From an uncultured Ruminococcus sp. (GTDB taxonomy: Bacteria > Bacillota > Clostridia > Oscillospirales > Ruminococcaceae), in assembly GCA_947178195.1 (NCBI GenBank), contig CAMWXM010000092.1:1-10054 (forward strand): 10,054 nt of DNA. Reading direction: 5' to 3'. This document shows, one piece after another, positions 7,101 through 10,054 of the stretch. The number at the start of each line of letters is the position of its first letter. Position 1 is the first letter of the stretch. The notes under the pieces are model-generated. The model searched no databases. It saw only the letters and a program-made list of their open reading frames with translations, and was not told the DNA's origin. Position numbers and translations under genes: made by a program.

Positions 7101-10018
7101 TATTTATTATTCAACATCAGCTTTTTCATCAAGCACCAGTCGAACACGTTAAGGCGTTTATCACCGTTAAGGTCGGCTGCCTGCCAGTTCGGGAGGTGTG
7201 TATCAGGCACTTTCAAGAGCCATTTCTGAAGCAGAACTATATCGCTTATGCTAAGTTCTCCGTCATCGTTGACGTCTCCGGGGACGGGTAACGGATTTGA
7301 TTCGGTAGTTGTTACTGTGGTTGTTATTCCGGTAATTTCAGTGGCGATAGTGGTGACTTTAGGAGTTGTTGTAGTAGCTTTTGTGGTGGTCGTGGTGGCT
7401 TTGGTGGTAGTCGTAGTAGCTTTTGTAGTTGTTGTGGTAGTTACTGTTGTTGCAGCAGTGGTAACTTCGGTTTTGAGATTCCATTTCTGGCAATCGTTGT
7501 ATGTTGGCTGCCATTGCTGAACGTTTGCCCCGTTGTCCTTTGATGCGTTTGCTACTTCAACAAGACAGGCGTCTTTTGAAGCGTGAGTAACAATGCTGAA
7601 TGTGCCGTCAGGATTTTTGGTAAATCTGAATAACATTGCGCTGTCTTTGCTGGAATATGTTACAATGTCAATGTTGCTGCCGTTTGCGCTTCCTTCTGCT
7701 TTAAGAACATAGTTACTGTCCTGAAGCGAGCGAATGTAATAGTAGTTACCTGAGCCGAATGATTTTAATGTCCATTTCTGGCAGTCAAGGTTGTTTGAAC
7801 TCCATTGCTGAACGTTGGTGCTGTCGCTCATAAGTCCGTCTTTTATATCCATTACAAGACCTGAACCAGCGTTTTCAAAGGTGTATACAAGGCTTGTATC
7901 CATGCTGCAGCCCGGGTCGGTAACGGATTCTAAAATCCAGTCCTGACAATTTGCACCGTTTACTTCATACTGCTGAACATTTGCGCCGGAGGTCGTTGAG
8001 GCATCAGCCACTTCGATTGCTGATTTTTCGTCGGTAATTCTTGTGCGTATCTTATAGCTGCCGTCGCTGTTCTGAGTGAGCATAAACTGTTGGTTAGTGC
8101 CGCCGTTGTATTGGTAAATGTCAATATTTGTACCGTTGGCAGTCTTTTTGCCAGCAACATCTAATACATATGTGCCGCCGTCCCCTACGCATGAAACGAG
8201 GTAATAATATCCTTCTCCTGCGCTGAACAGCTTCCATATGTCGTGTATGGAAGTTCCATCGCTGCCCCATTGCTGGACATTTGCGTTATTTTTGGCTGAT
8301 GCGCCTTCTACCTGCATGTAAAGTCCTGAATTGACATTTTTTATGCGGTAGCATGAGCCGTCTTTAAATGAAGCGGCAACAGGAGTGTTAGGTAATTCCG
8401 TATAGCCTGCGCTGGGGACGCCTTTTTTTGCAAAACGCAGATACATTATATTATTCTTAGAGGTCTGACGACCGCTGTAGCTTGTGCAATATGTCTTTGC
8501 CTGAGCCGCAGTAAGCTTTACATAGCTGTAATTGGTTGTAGGACGCCATGAGCAAGCTTTTGCCGTACTATTTGAATCTCCGCCCTGCTGGGTTCTGTTA
8601 CAACCAGAAAATGTAGAGCCTGATTCTGAATAACGTCCGACATATGTGCTTTCATTCCAGTCACATATAACATTTCCGCCATTTTCATAAACACAGTTTT
8701 CAGCGTAAATGTCACAGTTTGAAATAACTGTATATGCCATACTGAACTTGTTTACATAGTTATTCAATGAATGGTAGTAACCCCATCTCATAAGTCCAGG
8801 GCCTCTGGTATTACAATCGTTGAATTTATTGGAAATAAGCGACATACGAGGATAACCGTCGTACTTATCTTTGACGGAGGCATCATCAGCTGGATAACCG
8901 AGAATCAGTCCGTATTTGTGAGCGCCGAAAGAACAATCTGAAACGCTGCAATAATCTGCGTCATAGCAGCATGCAAGGAATTTATCCTCATCGACCTTTC
9001 CGGTTTTCGGAGCATAGCCGTAATTATTATGTCCTGTAAATGTTACATGGTCGACCCAGATATTCTCGCCCGAACCGAAATAGCAGACAATAGAGTCGTT
9101 ATTATTTGATTCTGCATCATGCTGCATTTCAAAGTTTTTGATTATAATATTGTTTCCTGTGCCGCTATTTGAAGATGTACAGAACTGCACATTAAATAAT
9201 GTATTTGCGCCGTAGCTTCCTATAATGGTTTTATTGCTGTGAACATAAATTCTGCCGGCAGAACACATATATCTTTCGCCGTTCATATTCAGTTCTGTTA
9301 CTGAAATGTTCTTTTTAACGACAATAGTATAGGGGGTATCAGAGGTAGCATATTTTTTCAGTTCGTCAAATGTTGAAACTTCTACCGTTTCGCCGAACAG
9401 ACCGCCTATATTTCCTGCCTTGATACTGCCAGTGTTATCATTTGAACAGTATCCGGCAAATCCTTGCAAACCGTCGGAGTTGAGCAGCCATAACTGACTG
9501 TCTGCACCGGTATAATTTGTAAGGGTAACGCCTGAATTGCTGTAGGTCAGAGCAAGGGATTTATTTGAATAATTAACGATTTTGTAATAAAGGTTATTTC
9601 CAAGACGGTCGGTTTTTACCGGAACAACATACCAGTGCTGTGACTGAGCTGATTCACTGCCGTATACAATAGCCGCTGTTCCGCTGGTAGTTTTATAGCC
9701 CTGAGGAGTCAAAAGGCGTCCGGATTCGGCATTGCATATCTTAAAGAAAGTGCCGTTTGAGTCTGAGCCCACACGGTCAAAACGCCATGAGGGAGCAAGA
9801 TTGTTCCCAAGCGCCTTTACAGAAAGGGCAGAACCGTCAGCAGTTCCATTTTCTGTAAGAACCTTTGAATTATCCTTGACCGCTATGTTCATAAGTTGAG
9901 CCGGATAATCCACAGACGCCGCTTCTGCTGGAAGAGATATTCCCGTCGGAATTACCCACATTACAAGCAAAGCCAGAAGCAGAATAATTGTCCGGCAAAT
10001 TTTTTGGGTTTGATTCAT
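7100..10018 (-). CDS. Secreted pectate lyase (PL1) with ricin-type modules and dockerin
   Basis: The 972-residue protein has a signal peptide (hydrophobic core 11-29, cleavage near AEA|AS, 33-35). Residues about 38-180 are a ricin-like beta-trefoil (QHW, QLW). Residues about 205-480 form a polysaccharide lyase family 1 beta-helix: WVDH (321-324), D345, HK (367-368), RGPGLMRWG (405-413) and LNNYV. K368 matches the conserved Lys of PL1, and R405 fits the catalytic Arg of the R-x-P motif. Two ricin-type CBM13-like trefoils follow (about 551-700 and 708-850; repeated VQQW and CQ(K/D)W motifs), then a Thr-rich linker (851-906) and a type I dockerin with loops D915-D926 and D949-D960 of the LQKWLL / FDWCLMKK kind common in Ruminococcus. 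It should cleave polygalacturonate by calcium-dependent beta-elimination outside the cell, attached to a scaffoldin. The start is set by AAGGAGGT (complement of 10027-10034), 8 bp upstream of the ATG. The promoter is beyond the window. Pectin lyase specificity is possible. Confidence 0.93.
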   Translation of the reverse strand: MNQTQKICRTIILLLALLVMWVIPTGISLPAEAASVDYPAQLMNIAVKDNSKVLTENGTADGSALSVKALGNNLAPSWRFDRVGSDSNGTFFKICNAESGRLLTPQGYKTTSGTAAIVYGSESAQSQHWYVVPVKTDRLGNNLYYKIVNYSNKSLALTYSNSGVTLTNYTGADSQLWLLNSDGLQGFAGYCSNDNTGSIKAGNIGGLFGETVEVSTFDELKKYATSDTPYTIVVKKNISVTELNMNGERYMCSAGRIYVHSNKTIIGSYGANTLFNVQFCTSSNSGTGNNIIIKNFEMQHDAESNNNDSIVCYFGSGENIWVDHVTFTGHNNYGYAPKTGKVDEDKFLACCYDADYCSVSDCSFGAHKYGLILGYPADDASVKDKYDGYPRMSLISNKFNDCNTRGPGLMRWGYYHSLNNYVNKFSMAYTVISNCDIYAENCVYENGGNVICDWNESTYVGRYSESGSTFSGCNRTQQGGDSNSTAKACSWRPTTNYSYVKLTAAQAKTYCTSYSGRQTSKNNIMYLRFAKKGVPSAGYTELPNTPVAASFKDGSCYRIKNVNSGLYMQVEGASAKNNANVQQWGSDGTSIHDIWKLFSAGEGYYYLVSCVGDGGTYVLDVAGKKTANGTNIDIYQYNGGTNQQFMLTQNSDGSYKIRTRITDEKSAIEVADASTTSGANVQQYEVNGANCQDWILESVTDPGCSMDTSLVYTFENAGSGLVMDIKDGLMSDSTNVQQWSSNNLDCQKWTLKSFGSGNYYYIRSLQDSNYVLKAEGSANGSNIDIVTYSSKDSAMLFRFTKNPDGTFSIVTHASKDACLVEVANASKDNGANVQQWQPTYNDCQKWNLKTEVTTAATTVTTTTTTKATTTTTKATTTTTKATTTTPKVTTIATEITGITTTVTTTESNPLPVPGDVNDDGELSISDIVLLQKWLLKVPDTHLPNWQAADLNGDKRLNVFDWCLMKKLMLNNK
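7301..7468 (-). repeat. Threonine-rich linker with KATTTTT heptads
   Basis: Residues 851-906 of the pectate lyase are mostly Thr, with a KATTTTT heptad repeated about three times at residues 866-887 (DNA about 7358-7423). It joins the last ricin module to the dockerin and is probably flexible and glycosylated. The mix of ACC, ACT and ACA-type codons shows it is maintained as protein. Opposite-strand valine-rich reading frames across it are artefacts. Confidence 0.88.
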
Positions 10019-10054
10019 TATAAATTACCTCCTTGTAACGAATCATCTTTGATG

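Noticed and set aside
7248..7520. Valine-rich plus-strand reading frame of 90 residues
   Set aside because: It is the antisense of the lyase threonine-rich linker; ACN codons read as valine-type codons on the other strand. It has no ribosome-binding site.
2336..10018. A cellulosome gene cluster
   Set aside because: Two dockerin proteins are present, but there is no scaffoldin, cohesin or sortase signal, and the genes are on opposite strands with tspO between them, so clustering is not shown.

Overview
The window looks like chromosome of a low- to mid-GC, fibre-degrading Firmicute of the Oscillospiraceae (Ruminococcus / Eubacterium siraeum type). This rests on two large secreted proteins that end in type I dockerins, a threonine-rich linker of the TTTTTKA type, ricin-type carbohydrate-binding modules, very strong AGGAGG ribosome-binding sites and intergenic DNA that is much more AT-rich than the genes. 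The genus is inferred from these features; there is no rRNA or other marker here to confirm it.

Layout: (1) Positions 1-300 are a very AT-rich leader with a possible terminator from an upstream gene at the left edge and a good extended -10 promoter. (2) Positions 301-2143 hold a two-gene operon. The first gene encodes a membrane protein with an N-terminal RING-like zinc finger, a second zinc ribbon and a DUF2628-like membrane region. After 16 bp comes galU, UTP-glucose-1-phosphate uridylyltransferase. A rho-independent terminator closes the operon at 2150-2184. (3) Positions 2336-6475, with their own promoter, encode a 1379-residue secreted protein: signal peptide, about 550 residues of unrecognised beta-rich sequence, two carboxypeptidase-regulatory-like Ig folds, a seven-bladed RCC1-type beta-propeller, small linker folds, a Cys/His knuckle and a dockerin. 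A strong terminator follows. (4) Positions 6591-7064 encode a TspO/MBR tryptophan-rich sensory membrane protein. (5) On the minus strand, 10018-7100 encodes a 972-residue secreted pectate lyase (PL1) with three ricin-like beta-trefoil modules, a threonine-rich linker and a dockerin. It converges on tspO, and the two share one 20-bp perfect hairpin as a bidirectional terminator.

The two dockerin proteins are probably parts of a cellulosome or cell-surface complex, and the lyase would attack pectin in plant cell walls. They need not work together: their dockerins belong to visibly different sequence groups, they are on opposite strands, and no scaffoldin or cohesin gene is in the window. GalU and the RING-like membrane protein are housekeeping or envelope-related neighbours rather than part of the fibre-degrading set. 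The most unusual item is the RCC1-propeller dockerin protein with its large uncharacterised N-terminal half. The bacterial RING-like protein in operon with galU is second.
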